NCBI GenBank assembly: GCA_016928435.1
Contig: JAFGKT010000023.1
Span: 1-64,000 of the forward strand
DNA from: Sedimentisphaerales bacterium
GTDB taxonomy: Bacteria > Planctomycetota > Phycisphaerae > Sedimentisphaerales > SM23-30
DNA length: 64,000 nt
Reading direction: 5' to 3'
The position numbers were made by a program, and so were the translations under genes. How positions within the stretch are numbered: position 1 is the stretch's first letter; each line of letters begins with the position of its first letter. This document shows positions 7,034 through 15,555 of this stretch, piece after piece. The notes below the pieces were generated by a model that was not told where the DNA came from, ran no database searches, and saw only the letters and a list, made by a program, of their open reading frames with translations.

Positions 7034-10000
7034 TTAGTGTACGGGTTGGTTGTTTGGGGCGGCCTTGTTGGCTGATTCATCATTGTCAACGGGCTCTTCT
7101 TCGTCCTGATCTTCTGAGGTGTCTTCGGTCGATAGTTCTTGGTCTTGGTCTATATATTCATCGTCGTCTTCGTCGAAGTCCAGGTCGTCATCATCGTCTT
7201 CGTACTCTTCGTCGTCATCGTCATCTTCTTCGTATTCGTATTCTTCTTCTTCATCATCGTCTTCGTATTCATCTTCGTCATCTTCTTCGTCTATCTCGTC
7301 TTCGTATTCTTCTTCATCTTCGCCTTCATCTTCGCCTTCGTCATTGCCTTCTTCGTATTCTTGTTCGTCTTCGTACATGTTGTTTATTTCTCCGTGTTTG
7401 TCTTGAGGGTTGTCTTGGTCGGATTCTTGGTCTTGGTCATCGTATTCGTTCTGGTCGGCGATTTCGATTTCCTCATCCAGATCCTCATCCACTTCTTCGC
7501 CCTCATCGAAAGGGATGTTCATATGCGTAGTTGGTGTGGGCTTTCTTAGGGTAGTGGTTGGTGCTATGTCTGAATCATCGTTTATGGTGTTGTCTTCGAT
7601 TGGTCCGGTTTTGTTTTCTTGCTCGGCGGTGTTTATGGTTGCGGTGTTGCTTTCGCGTTCTATGTCAGGATCGGTATCGAGGGCAAATTCGCTGACAACG
7701 CCTGGGACCAGCGGTTCATCATCATCTTCATCGTCGGCGATGCAGAAATCGCGTCTGGTGGGAGCGACTTCATTGTACGCGGCTTCGGTCTGGAGTAATT
7801 CGGGCGCAGGCGTGTCGCCGTTGGCAGGGACGGCGGCTTGGGGTGCTTGATCTTCCTGCAGATCACTATAGCCGTTTTGGGCATCCTGGAACATCTGACG
7901 TCGGATGGCTTCGTAGTCGTCCTGGGTTATGAGTACTTCGCGGGCTTGAGAGCCTTTGTATTCGCCTACGATACCGGCGATTGCCATTTGGTCGATCAGT
8001 CGGGAAGCACGCGAGTAGCCGATGGTCAAGCGGCGTTGCAGCAACGATACTGAACCACGTTTGGTTTCAAGGACGATCTGCACAGCCTCGTCAAACAACT
8101 CGTCTTTTTCCATATCCGTGACATCAGCGGTATTGAGCTGCATCAGCTCCGGATTGTACTTCGGCTTGGCTACGTTGGTTAGGTGTTCCATGACGCTGTA
8201 TGTTTCTTCGTCGCTGAGGAACGTACCCTGGGCTCGAATCAGTTCGCTGGTGCCGGGCTGGAGGAAGAGCATGTCGCCTTGTCCCAAAAGGGTTTCGGCG
8301 CCGTTTTGGTCGAGAACGATTCGGCTGTCCATTCGCGCGGAGACTCGGAACGAGATTCTCGCGGGCAGATTACTCTTAATAAGTCCGGTTACGACTGTTG
8401 CCTGCGGACGTTGGGTTGCCAATACAATATGGATACCGACGGCACGGCTCTTTTGGGCCAGGCGAATGATGTACGCTTCGACTTCCTTGGCGGAGGTCAT
8501 CATCAGGTCGGCCAGCTCGTCGATGATGATTACGACGTAAGGCAGTCGCAGCGGGATTTTGGCACGCTCGGCATCATTGGACGGGCAGAAGCGTTTGTAT
8601 ATTTCTTCTTCGCCGAGCTTGTTGTAGCCTTCGATATTGCGGACGTGGGCTTCAGCTAAGAGAGCGTAGCGTTCGTCCATTTTTTGGGTCAGCCAATCCA
8701 GGATTTGTTCGGCTTTGCGCATTTCGGTGACGATCGGGCACATTAGATGGGGGGCGTCGCGGAAGGCGTTCATTTCAACCATCTTGGGATCGACCAGAAT
8801 GAGCTTGACCATATCGGGCCGTTGGGTTAGCAGGATACTGAGGATGATGCTGTTCAAGCAGACGCTCTTACCTGAACCGGTGGTGCCGGCGATCAGACAG
8901 TGAGGCATGGCGGTTAGGTCAATGATCAGCGGGGCGCCACTGGCGTCTTTGCCTAGGAACAACGGAATGTTCATCTTGGCTACTTTCTTATTGGCCAAGG
9001 CGAACAGTTCTTTGATGCGTACTTTTTCTTTCTTGCTGTTGGGGGCTTCGATGCCTATGGTACTCTTGCCCGGTATCGGCGCGACGACTCGCACGGCTGG
9101 GGCACCTAGAGCGCGGGACATATCATTAGCCAAATTGGCGATCTGACTGACTTTGACGCCTGGCGCCAATTGGATTTCGAAGAAAGTGATTACCGGTCCG
9201 GTGTCGGCGTCCACAACGGTCGCGTCGATATTGAATTCCCGGAGGGTTTTTTGCAGGATTTCGCCTTGGGCTTTGACGTGCTTGGTTTGTGCTTTGGAGA
9301 AACCGACTTCCGGGTCTTCGAGCAATTCCAAGGGCGGATACTCAAAGCCTGGGAAGTATTCGTTGGCGGACGCTGAAGCTGGCGGCGGAGCGGCGAGATG
9401 GCCTCGCATTTTCGCCAAGGCCTGACTTACGTTAGCCAATGACATTTCGCGCTGAGCTTCTTTTTCTTCAGCTTTTTCTTGGCGGGCTTTTTCGTCGGCT
9501 TCGTCGCAAGCTTCGTCTTGCTCGTCTTGGTCGGATTCTAGTTCTTCGTCCTCTTCTTCATCGTCCTGGTCTTCTTCTTCCTCCTCATCTTCGTATTCAT
9601 ATTCGTACTCGTATTCTTCGTCTTCGTCCTGGTCTTCTTGCTCCTCATCAGATTCTTCGGGCTGCGGTTTAGCCAGTCGCGGCCAGGATGGCAGTTTGAG
9701 CTTGAGCGCGCCGGTTCCGGCCGTGGCGAGTGATGTGTGGAATTTGCTGAATATGCTAAAGATAAAGCGTGGTACGAGGAATATCAGATTGTCGGCGGCG
9801 AGTATCATTCCCACCAGAAAAGTTGCCGCCAAAACCAGGAAGGTTCCAAAGCCGGCCATTTTGTCCAGTAGGAAATGCCCCAACGCTATGCCCAACACTC
9901 CGCCGTACCCGTGTGAAAGGGTGTTCTCGGCATTGGGCGTTAGGCCTATGCCGTGGTGGAGAAGGTATGAAGATGCCGCGACTACGGCGGCGACCAGGAA

Positions 10001-10297
10001 CAGGCCTATGGTCCGCAGCACCAATTGGTCCAAAGGGCGTCGCACGGCGGTGAGTACAATATAGACTATCGCGCCAATGAGCAGAGGGAGGGTGGCCGGC
10101 CCCAGATAATAATTGCAATAATACGCGATGAAGGCGCCGGCGGAGCCGCAAAGGTTGTGATTTGCGCGCGCAGGCGCCACGTCCGGGTTGGGCCAATCCC
10201 GAACATCAAAACTTAGTACGCTAACCATTACAAAAATGAGTAAGACGGCGATCAGATAAGTCGCGATTTTGGAATGTTTTTGGGTAGGTTCGCTCAT
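7034..10297 (-). CDS. ftsK: DNA translocase FtsK with acidic linker and long acidic tail
   Basis: Septum-located ATPase that pumps DNA at division. With the start at MSEPTQKHSK (10297) it has 1087 residues. About five membrane spans fill the first ~200 residues. A first acidic block (about 217-275, long Glu/Asp/Tyr runs) links to the motor. The motor shows GTTGSGKSV (Walker A, about 468) and VVIIIDELADLMM (Walker B). The DNA-reading gamma winged helix (DELFDEAVQIVLETKRGSVS, GYSRASRLIDQMAIAGIVGE) lies about 727-785. FtsK/SpoIIIE proteins normally end there, but this one continues ~280 residues, most of them acidic (densest at 7119-7400). The ORF is open to 10426, but the extra 43 residues precede the conserved N-terminus and look non-coding. 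Confidence 0.95.
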   Translation of the reverse strand: MSEPTQKHSKIATYLIAVLLIFVMVSVLSFDVRDWPNPDVAPARANHNLCGSAGAFIAYYCNYYLGPATLPLLIGAIVYIVLTAVRRPLDQLVLRTIGLFLVAAVVAASSYLLHHGIGLTPNAENTLSHGYGGVLGIALGHFLLDKMAGFGTFLVLAATFLVGMILAADNLIFLVPRFIFSIFSKFHTSLATAGTGALKLKLPSWPRLAKPQPEESDEEQEDQDEDEEYEYEYEYEDEEEEEDQDDEEEDEELESDQDEQDEACDEADEKARQEKAEEKEAQREMSLANVSQALAKMRGHLAAPPPASASANEYFPGFEYPPLELLEDPEVGFSKAQTKHVKAQGEILQKTLREFNIDATVVDADTGPVITFFEIQLAPGVKVSQIANLANDMSRALGAPAVRVVAPIPGKSTIGIEAPNSKKEKVRIKELFALANKKVAKMNIPLFLGKDASGAPLIIDLTAMPHCLIAGTTGSGKSVCLNSIILSILLTQRPDMVKLILVDPKMVEMNAFRDAPHLMCPIVTEMRKAEQILDWLTQKMDERYALLAEAHVRNIEGYNKLGEEEIYKRFCPSNDAERAKIPLRLPYVVIIIDELADLMMTSAKEVEAYIIRLAQKSRAVGIHIVLATQRPQATVVTGLIKSNLPARISFRVSARMDSRIVLDQNGAETLLGQGDMLFLQPGTSELIRAQGTFLSDEETYSVMEHLTNVAKPKYNPELMQLNTADVTDMEKDELFDEAVQIVLETKRGSVSLLQRRLTIGYSRASRLIDQMAIAGIVGEYKGSQAREVLITQDDYEAIRRQMFQDAQNGYSDLQEDQAPQAAVPANGDTPAPELLQTEAAYNEVAPTRRDFCIADDEDDDEPLVPGVVSEFALDTDPDIERESNTATINTAEQENKTGPIEDNTINDDSDIAPTTTLRKPTPTTHMNIPFDEGEEVDEDLDEEIEIADQNEYDDQDQESDQDNPQDKHGEINNMYEDEQEYEEGNDEGEDEGEDEEEYEDEIDEEDDEDEYEDDDEEEEYEYEEDDDDDEEYEDDDDDLDFDEDDDEYIDQDQELSTEDTSEDQDEEEPVDNDESANKAAPNNQPVH
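7119..7406 (-). repeat. Triplet-rich low-complexity tract coding the FtsK acidic tail
   Basis: About 290 bp made almost entirely of TCN/TTC-type triplets on the plus strand (GAA/GAT/GAG/TAT codons on the coding strand). It encodes runs of Glu, Asp and Tyr. A second, shorter tract of the same kind lies at about 9530-9660 in the same gene. Such triplet runs are prone to slippage and create long false ORFs on the other strand. Confidence 0.8.
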
Positions 10298-10426
10298 GAC
10301 GATGCACTCGATAAATAGGGAATTATTGATGTTAGTATCAACATTATTATCGGGCAAAAGAGGGGAAAAACTGCAAGATTTGGGTGTGGGAGCGGTTAAA
10401 CGGCTGGGAGAACCACTAATGGACAC

Positions 10427-10772
10427 GAAATTTCGCTAATTAGCTGCCGGGGGTTGGGCGGATGTTCATAGGGTTTTAGTCGAGAACACAATTGATGTGA
10501 TTAGGCTGGGGAACCGCGTGGGTAACAGTCGGGCAGAATGCCCGAAAATTACCCGCCCTACGGGGAGAAGTTTGCTTTTAGATCATAAGTTGTTTATTAA
10601 CAGCATGTTGAGGTGTGTATTCGGGGTTAAAAAGTAGAATGTCCCCTTTTTGGGGGTCGGGAAAAAACGGATGGGCGAGATACACTTGCGGGAGAGGTGG
10701 GTTGCAGATAGAATTTCAGGGGTTGAGGTGGAAATTGGGTAAACGAGGATTATTGGGCGACGAGGGTAATCG
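10427..10772. other. Intergenic gap between ftsK and the membrane-protein pair
   Basis: No gene seen. It contains a GTAGGG-type palindrome at 10511-10564. It should also hold the promoters of ftsK (leftward) and of the 10773 gene (rightward), but no box matches the consensus well. Confidence 0.5.
10511..10564 (-). repeat. REP-like GTAGGG palindrome
   Basis: On the minus strand it reads CCGTAGGGCGGGTAATTTT, an inner CGGGCATTCTGCCCG hairpin, then GTTACCCACGCGGTTCC. The outer frame matches the copy at 542-590 nearly base for base, while the inner hairpin sequence differs but still pairs. Confidence 0.65.
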
Positions 10773-11408
10773 ATGGAATATCAGGAAGTGCATATGACCT
10801 ATGGCAGTCGGAAGTTTCCGGCGATGCTGCGACTATACGAAGATCAGGTTACGGTATTCGATGAGGGTTGGTCAGAGGAGGCATTCATACTTGATCGGGC
10901 GGATTTCAATACGGTGTTTGATGTGGCGCCGTATTTTCTGGTGGCCAATCTGGATGGTAAGAAGCGAAACTATCGGATTGACAAGGAGGGGTACGAAGTG
11001 CTGAAGGGGTTTATGCCGCCTTTTACCTTTGAGAATATGCGGTCGGCACTATGGCAGGTTACGAAGTCGAACGTTGTTATGGGGATTGTTTGTATTGTGC
11101 TGTCGTACTATGTGGCAGGGTCGGTGGGGCCGAGGTTTTACGGTTTTGATGTGCTGAGTCTGGTGCCTGCGGTGCTGCTTTTGGTGGGGGGGGTGCTGGC
11201 GTATTTTAGACCGGCGCCGTTTTGCTTTGTTTGGAATGCGTTTTTTTGGGTGTCTTTGGGGTTGTTTAACGGGGTGCGGATTTATCTAGAAAGTGAAAAC
11301 AAAGCGGGGGCGTATCTGATGGCGGCAGCGCCGTTGTTTATTGGCTATTTGGCATTGCTGCACTACTGGAAGTATCGCAAGGTGAAGCGGCCGGTGGATG
11401 AGTTTTAG
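10773..11408 (+). CDS. Hypothetical four-span membrane protein
   Basis: 211 residues, family not recognised. Residues 1-90 are soluble and strand-rich (MLRLYEDQVTVFDEGWSEEA, FLVANLDGKKRNYRIDKEGY) and could be a small PH/GRAM-like domain. About four hydrophobic spans follow between residues 105 and 195, ending in a basic KYRKVKRP tail that suggests a cytoplasmic C-terminus. GAGGG sits six bases before the ATG. The gene 54 nt downstream also codes a membrane protein with a PH-like domain, so the two probably act together. No enzymatic motif is visible. Confidence 0.7.
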   Translation: MEYQEVHMTYGSRKFPAMLRLYEDQVTVFDEGWSEEAFILDRADFNTVFDVAPYFLVANLDGKKRNYRIDKEGYEVLKGFMPPFTFENMRSALWQVTKSNVVMGIVCIVLSYYVAGSVGPRFYGFDVLSLVPAVLLLVGGVLAYFRPAPFCFVWNAFFWVSLGLFNGVRIYLESENKAGAYLMAAAPLFIGYLALLHYWKYRKVKRPVDEF

Positions 11409-11461
11409 GCGGGACAGAAGGCTGAGGAAAAGCAGTTTGGGGAGATAGAAAGGCGACAGTT

Positions 11462-12118
11462 ATGCAGTTTCATTATGCGTCACAAGTGATCGGCAGTCAG
11501 GTCAGGGCGGGCGAAAGAGTACTCTGGACGGGGCAGCCGGCGGCGGGACTTCGGTTGCGGGCGAGTGATGTTTTTATGATTCCTTTCAGCGTGATGTGGG
11601 GCGGATTTGCGATAGTCTGGGAATACATAGCGTTGACGGCTATATTGAAGAGCGGCGGTGGGGAAGGGGCGCCGCCGAGTGCGGTGAGGTGGCTATTTCC
11701 GCTGTGGGGTGTTCCGTTTGTGCTGATAGGGCTGTATATGATGTTCGGGCGGTTTTGGGTGGATGCGAAGATGCGGGCGAAGACCTTCTACGGAGTGACG
11801 AACGAAAGGGTGATTATTCAGAGCGGCCTTTTCAAGACGAAAGTGCGGTTTTTGAATCTGCGGACTTTGGGTGAGATTGCAGTCACCAAAAAGAATGACG
11901 GGTCGGGGACGATTACGTTTGGCGTGTCAGGAAGGATGGGGAATTGGGGGGGATTTTCTTCCGGAGGTCAGGGGCAGCAGGTTGGGCCGCAATTTGAGAT
12001 GATTCCGAACGTGGATGAAGTGTACCGGATTGTAGATGAGGCGCAGAAGGCGAGTATGGGCTGGGGTTACGCGGCCGAGGGTTACGGCGGCGAAGATGAG
12101 GTTCAGGCGGGGCGGTAG
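11462..12118 (+). CDS. Membrane protein with bacterial PH (YdbS/bPH2-like) domain
   Basis: 218 residues. It begins with the short motif common before bPH2 domains (GERVLWTGQPAAGLRL, about 18-33). Two hydrophobic spans follow (about 38-60 and 75-98), then a bPH2-like domain at about 105-190 (FYGVTNERVIIQSGLFKTKV, FLNLRTLGEIAVTKKNDGSG). The tail is glycine-rich. Similar proteins are poorly characterised membrane components; no function can be assigned. The 3' end overlaps the convergent coaB gene by 16 bp. Confidence 0.72.
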   Translation: MQFHYASQVIGSQVRAGERVLWTGQPAAGLRLRASDVFMIPFSVMWGGFAIVWEYIALTAILKSGGGEGAPPSAVRWLFPLWGVPFVLIGLYMMFGRFWVDAKMRAKTFYGVTNERVIIQSGLFKTKVRFLNLRTLGEIAVTKKNDGSGTITFGVSGRMGNWGGFSSGGQGQQVGPQFEMIPNVDEVYRIVDEAQKASMGWGYAAEGYGGEDEVQAGR

Positions 12119-12729
12119 AGTTTTTGGGCGATTTTGATGATTTGTTGTGCTAGTTTGGCTTTGGTTATGTTGGTGTGGGTTTGCCAGGGTGCGGGGGGGG
12201 TAAGGATGTGGGCGTCGGTTCGGTCGGCGGCGAAGGCGGCTGGGCCGTTTAGGATTATTGCGTCGAGGTTTTTATTTTCGAGTTTTCGTCGTGCGTTGGT
12301 TTTGGCGGCGCGGTCCTGTACGGCGAAGCCGATGAGTTTTTGGTGAGTTTTCTGTTGGCCCAACTGAGCTAGGATATCGGGTGTGCGGGTTAGTTGGAGG
12401 AGCAGGTCTTCGGTTTGTTTTTGCATTTTGTGTTTAGCGATTTTTGCGGGCTGATAATCGCAGACAGCGGCGGTCATAATGACGCAATCGCAGTTAGGGA
12501 AGGCTTCGAGCGTTTTTTGAGCCATTTCTTGGGCTGAGACGACGGGGATGAATTTGACACCGGCTGGTCTTGGTAGGGCGGTGGGGCCTGATATTAGCGT
12601 TACTTTGTGGCCGAGCTTGACGGCTGTGGCGGCGCAGGCATAGCCCATTTTACCGGTCGAGCCGTTCGACAGAAAACGTACCGGGTCGAGATATTCGCGA
12701 GTTGGTCCTGCGGTTATCAAGAAACGCAT
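12103..12729 (-). CDS. coaB: Phosphopantothenate-cysteine ligase, stand-alone CoaB
   Basis: Joins cysteine to 4'-phosphopantothenate in coenzyme A synthesis. The protein starts directly with the CoaB signature ITAGPTREYLDPVRFLSNGS TGKMGYA and carries VIMTAAVCDY and KLIGFAVQ later, over 208 residues. In most bacteria this domain is fused behind CoaC. Here the two are separate genes, with coaC 148 nt upstream in the same direction. The gap between them holds a two-hairpin repeat (12784-12873). The assignment is firm. Whether coaB is transcribed with coaC depends on whether that hairpin terminates transcription. Confidence 0.92.
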   Translation of the reverse strand: MRFLITAGPTREYLDPVRFLSNGSTGKMGYACAATAVKLGHKVTLISGPTALPRPAGVKFIPVVSAQEMAQKTLEAFPNCDCVIMTAAVCDYQPAKIAKHKMQKQTEDLLLQLTRTPDILAQLGQQKTHQKLIGFAVQDRAAKTNARRKLENKNLDAIILNGPAAFAADRTDAHILTPPAPWQTHTNITKAKLAQQIIKIAQKLYRPA

Positions 12730-12783
12730 TGGAATTCCTCATTGATCGCCAAGATGTTCCGTTTTGAAAAAGTGAGATATTAA

Positions 12784-12873
12784 GTTAAAACCCCCTGACA
12801 GGTCAGAGGGCTAATCTATGTGTTTGAACAATGGAAGACGAGTCGAAATTATCCGGCGGTAATCGCGGATTAA
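12784..12873 (+). repeat. Two-hairpin intergenic repeat, copy A
   Basis: Starts AAAACCCCCTGAC, folds on GTCAGAGGG, then CTAAT, an AT-rich linker ending GAACAATGG, and a second hairpin TTATCC...GGATTAA. It fills the coaC-coaB gap. On the minus strand the first hairpin is followed by TTTTAA, as in an intrinsic terminator. Other copies: 13504-13570, 21938-22027, 25974-26010, 28632-28675. Confidence 0.7.
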
Positions 12874-12877
12874 GCTA

Positions 12878-13450
12878 TTAGGAATTCTTGGGTGATTTGC
12901 CTTGCAGTATTTTGGCGATCCGCTCGAGGATTTCTTGTGGTTCAGCCATTCTGCCGGTGCCGGTGGTGCCGCAAGCCAACATACCGACGGCGGGTCCGAC
13001 GAATTGGATGCCCTGGTTGGTAAGCGTGGTGATATTGCGTTGGGTAGCGGCGTTTTGCCACATTCGGTTGTTCATGGCAGGGGCGAGCAGGATATCGCCA
13101 TCTGAAGCGATAAGCGTGGTGCTAAGCAGGTCGTCGCAAATGCCGGTAGCGAACTTGGCGATAATGTTCGCGGTGGCTGGGGCGACGACGACAATATCAG
13201 CCCGGTCCGCCAGCGCGATATGTTCGGGGTCTTGCTGCGGGGCCCAAAGGTCGGTGTACACCGGGCGATGGGACAAGGTGCTGAAGGTCAAGGGTGTTAC
13301 GAAGCGTTGGGCGTTTTCGGTCATAACCACGGTTACGCGGGCGTGGGCTTGACTTAGCATGGAGCATAGGGCCGCGGCTTTATACGCGGCAATTCCGCCG
13401 GTCACCCCCAGCAGGATCTCAAAGCCTTTTAGATTGGTAGTCATAAGCAA
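12878..13450 (-). CDS. coaC: Phosphopantothenoylcysteine decarboxylase, stand-alone CoaC
   Basis: Flavoprotein of 190 residues that decarboxylates phosphopantothenoylcysteine to phosphopantetheine. Visible markers: LLGVTGGIAAYKA at the start (FMN fold), the histidine in TFSTLSHRPVY, PATANIIAKFATGICDDLL (the PASANT equivalent), LAPAMNNRMW (PXMNXXMW equivalent) and the flap cysteine in GMLACGTTGTGRMAEP. This is the CoaC half of the normally fused CoaBC; coaB follows downstream. It sits after rpoZ, the common gmk-rpoZ-coaBC order. The ATG of MTTNLKG, two codons in, is an alternative start. Confidence 0.93.
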   Translation of the reverse strand: MLMTTNLKGFEILLGVTGGIAAYKAAALCSMLSQAHARVTVVMTENAQRFVTPLTFSTLSHRPVYTDLWAPQQDPEHIALADRADIVVVAPATANIIAKFATGICDDLLSTTLIASDGDILLAPAMNNRMWQNAATQRNITTLTNQGIQFVGPAVGMLACGTTGTGRMAEPQEILERIAKILQGKSPKNS

Positions 13451-13503
13451 TCACCTTGCCTGGTTGTGGAGCGGACTCGCCTTAGGTCGGTCTGCGATAT
13501 CAG

Positions 13504-13570
13504 TTAAAACCCCCTGAGCAGGTCAGGGGGCTAATCTATATGTTGGAATAATGGAATACGAGTCGAAACT
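13504..13570 (+). repeat. Two-hairpin intergenic repeat, copy B
   Basis: First hairpin CCCCCTGA/TCAGGGGG at 13510-13530, then CTAATCTATATGTTGG and AATGGAATACGAGTCGAAAC, nearly identical to copy A over about 60 bp. The second hairpin is degenerate. It lies between rpoZ and coaC. Confidence 0.7.
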
Positions 13571-13650
13571 ATTATTCCCTGGATTCGGCGTTTTCGCAGG
13601 AATTAATTATGGGCGCGGGAATGCCATTGTTTTTTCGGGCAGTATGGGCA

Positions 13651-13935
13651 CTAAGCTTCGTTGCCGACGCGTTCGGCTGCGTCCATTTCGGGCAGAATCT
13701 CGGTGTCGGAAAGTTTGTCCGGCGGATCAATGCCTTCACTGGCTTCATAGTCGATAACAACTTTACCTTGGGCGACTTCCTCGACGACGATTTCGATCAT
13801 GGTTTTGCCTTTGGTTTCGACCAGAGGTCGAGCGCCGTCAACGAGTTCTTGCAGGCGTCGCTGCAACAAAGCCGTGAGGCGAAACGCGCCTCCAGTCCTG
13901 CGAATCAGTTCGTCACTTTTTAGATCATGAATCAT
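13651..13935 (-). CDS. rpoZ: RNA polymerase omega subunit
   Basis: 94 residues. The Rpb6/omega-like core (SDELIRRTGGAFRLTALLQR RLQEL) is followed by an acidic tail. Omega stabilises the beta' subunit. Identification rests on this weak but typical core and on synteny: gmk upstream and coaBC downstream is the standard neighbourhood of rpoZ. A Shine-Dalgarno GGAG lies about eight bases before the ATG. Confidence 0.82.
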   Translation of the reverse strand: MIHDLKSDELIRRTGGAFRLTALLQRRLQELVDGARPLVETKGKTMIEIVVEEVAQGKVVIDYEASEGIDPPDKLSDTEILPEMDAAERVGNEA

Positions 13936-14018
13936 TTTATATTCTCCGGAACAGTTTATCCTATAAGGTTAATCTTTCTTACGAGCTTCCATTTTTCGCT
14001 TCAATCCTCAATATTTTT

Positions 14019-14606
14019 TTATTGGGGTTGGCCTTGGTTTATTATATCGACGAGTTTTTGCAGGGCTTCTTCGAGATTATCATTTACGATAGTGTGTTTG
14101 AATCGTCCGGACTGACGAGCGATTTCGATTTCGTTTTTGGCCTCAGCAAGTCTTTTTTCGATAGTTTCTTGGCTGTCGCGTTTTCTGTTACACAGTCGTC
14201 TTTTGAGTTCTTCGTCGCTTGGCGGCAGAATCAAGATGCCGATCGCTTGGGCATTTTTGCTGAAAACCTGGGTAGCGCCTTGGACATCAATTTCCAAAAT
14301 TACGGTCAAACCTTGTTCGAGGCATTTTTCCACCGGTTCGATTGGTGTGCCATAGTAGTTACCGAACACGTTGGCGAATTCCAAAAACTGATCGGCGTCG
14401 ATTCTTTGCTGAAATTCCACTTCGGTGAGGAAGAAGTAGTCTTGGTTGTGAACTTCCTGATCGGACCGGGGTCTGGTCGTGGCTGAAATACTCAGTTGGG
14501 CGGCGGTTTTTTGCACCGCCAATCGGCAAAGAGTGCTTTTGCCCGATCCGCTTGGCCCACTTACTACTAATAGTTTTCCTGGTTTTTTCTTATCCGCCTG
14601 GGCCAT
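14019..14606 (-). CDS. gmk: Guanylate kinase
   Basis: Phosphorylates GMP to GDP with ATP. 195 residues with a P-loop VVSGPSGSGKSTLCR near the N-terminus, the GMP-binding TTRPRSDQEVHNQDYFFLTE segment, EIDVQGATQV, and ILPPSDEELKRRL in the lid region. It is separated from yicC by only 5 nt, so the two are probably co-transcribed, as in many bacteria. The start at MAQADKKKPG follows the usual length. Confidence 0.96.
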   Translation of the reverse strand: MAQADKKKPGKLLVVSGPSGSGKSTLCRLAVQKTAAQLSISATTRPRSDQEVHNQDYFFLTEVEFQQRIDADQFLEFANVFGNYYGTPIEPVEKCLEQGLTVILEIDVQGATQVFSKNAQAIGILILPPSDEELKRRLCNRKRDSQETIEKRLAEAKNEIEIARQSGRFKHTIVNDNLEEALQKLVDIINQGQPQ

Positions 14607-14611
14607 GTTTT

Positions 14612-15499
14612 TTATTCGATGTTTTGAACCTGTTCCTTGAGCCGATCGATAGCTACTTTGATTTCTACGACGTGCTGACTTATCTGGGCGTCGTTGGCTT
14701 TACTGCTCATGGTGTTAGCTTCACGAAGCATTTCCTGGGTGAGGAAATCGAGCCTGCGTCCGACTTGTTCTTCGCTGTGGTTCTCACAGTTTTCCAGAAA
14801 CTGCACTAGATGCGATTCCAAACGAGATGTTTCTTCATTTATGTCACAGCGTTCGGCAAATATCGCCACTTCGCGTAATAGGCTGTCCTGATCGATTTCG
14901 AGTTTTGCCGCGGCGAGCAGAGAGTCGGCTCGTTTCTGCAGGCGATCTTTATAGTTCGCAACCACGTTGTCCACGAGAGCCGCTATGGCCTTTAGGTTTT
15001 TTCGAATCGTTTCACACTGCGTTTTGAGGTCAGCCAATAGCGATTGGCCTTCTTCGAGTCGCATTGCCCGCAAGTTGTCTAAAGCCTGACTGACCAAAGC
15101 TTGGACGTCGCGTTCAAATCGAACGTTTTCTGCATCGGTGAACTCTCTTGATTGACACACTCCGGGCAGTTGCAGCAAAGCGGCGAGATCGACGGACAGG
15201 CCCGATTGCGCCTGTGCCACGGCTGCGAGTTTTTGTGCGTATTTATCCAGCGCGGCGGTGTTGATATCGTAGGCGGTTTCGGCGCCGGTATATTTCATAT
15301 GTACGGCGCAGGTGACCGATCCTCTAGCCAAGTGTTTTTGCAGCAGGCGAGCGATATTTGGTTCGAGGAACATCAACGGATCAGGCAGCTTGACCGATGC
15401 CTTTAGGAACCTGTTGTTGAGCGAACGGATTTCGACTAGAAGGCTGATATCTTGCGTTTCCAGTTGGGCCGCTCCATAGCCTGTCATGCTTTGTAGCAT
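14612..15499 (-). CDS. yicC: YicC-family endoribonuclease
   Basis: 295 residues with the family ends intact: N-terminal SMTGYGAAQLE and SLNNRFLKASVKLPD, and C-terminal FLTQEMLREANTMSSKAND followed by VVEIKVAIDRLKEQVQNIE. YicC proteins are RNases involved in RNA decay. The gene sits directly upstream of gmk, the usual arrangement. The middle is helical with many Glu/Lys residues. Confidence 0.93.
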   Translation of the reverse strand: MLQSMTGYGAAQLETQDISLLVEIRSLNNRFLKASVKLPDPLMFLEPNIARLLQKHLARGSVTCAVHMKYTGAETAYDINTAALDKYAQKLAAVAQAQSGLSVDLAALLQLPGVCQSREFTDAENVRFERDVQALVSQALDNLRAMRLEEGQSLLADLKTQCETIRKNLKAIAALVDNVVANYKDRLQKRADSLLAAAKLEIDQDSLLREVAIFAERCDINEETSRLESHLVQFLENCENHSEEQVGRRLDFLTQEMLREANTMSSKANDAQISQHVVEIKVAIDRLKEQVQNIE

Positions 15500-15555
15500 A
15501 TTATTGTTCTCTAGCGGTTTTGTTTATTGGCAATCAATGTCTGATGGTGTGTGTT

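Noticed and set aside
7119-7549. Long plus-strand ORFs rich in Ser, Val/Phe or Arg/Leu
   Set aside because: They are the other-strand readings of the GAA/GAT triplet tract that encodes the FtsK acidic tail; composition is absurd for a protein and no ribosome site exists.
13572-13760. Minus-strand ORF of 62 residues overlapping rpoZ
   Set aside because: It overlaps the rpoZ 3' end in another frame, with no ribosome site or recognised family.
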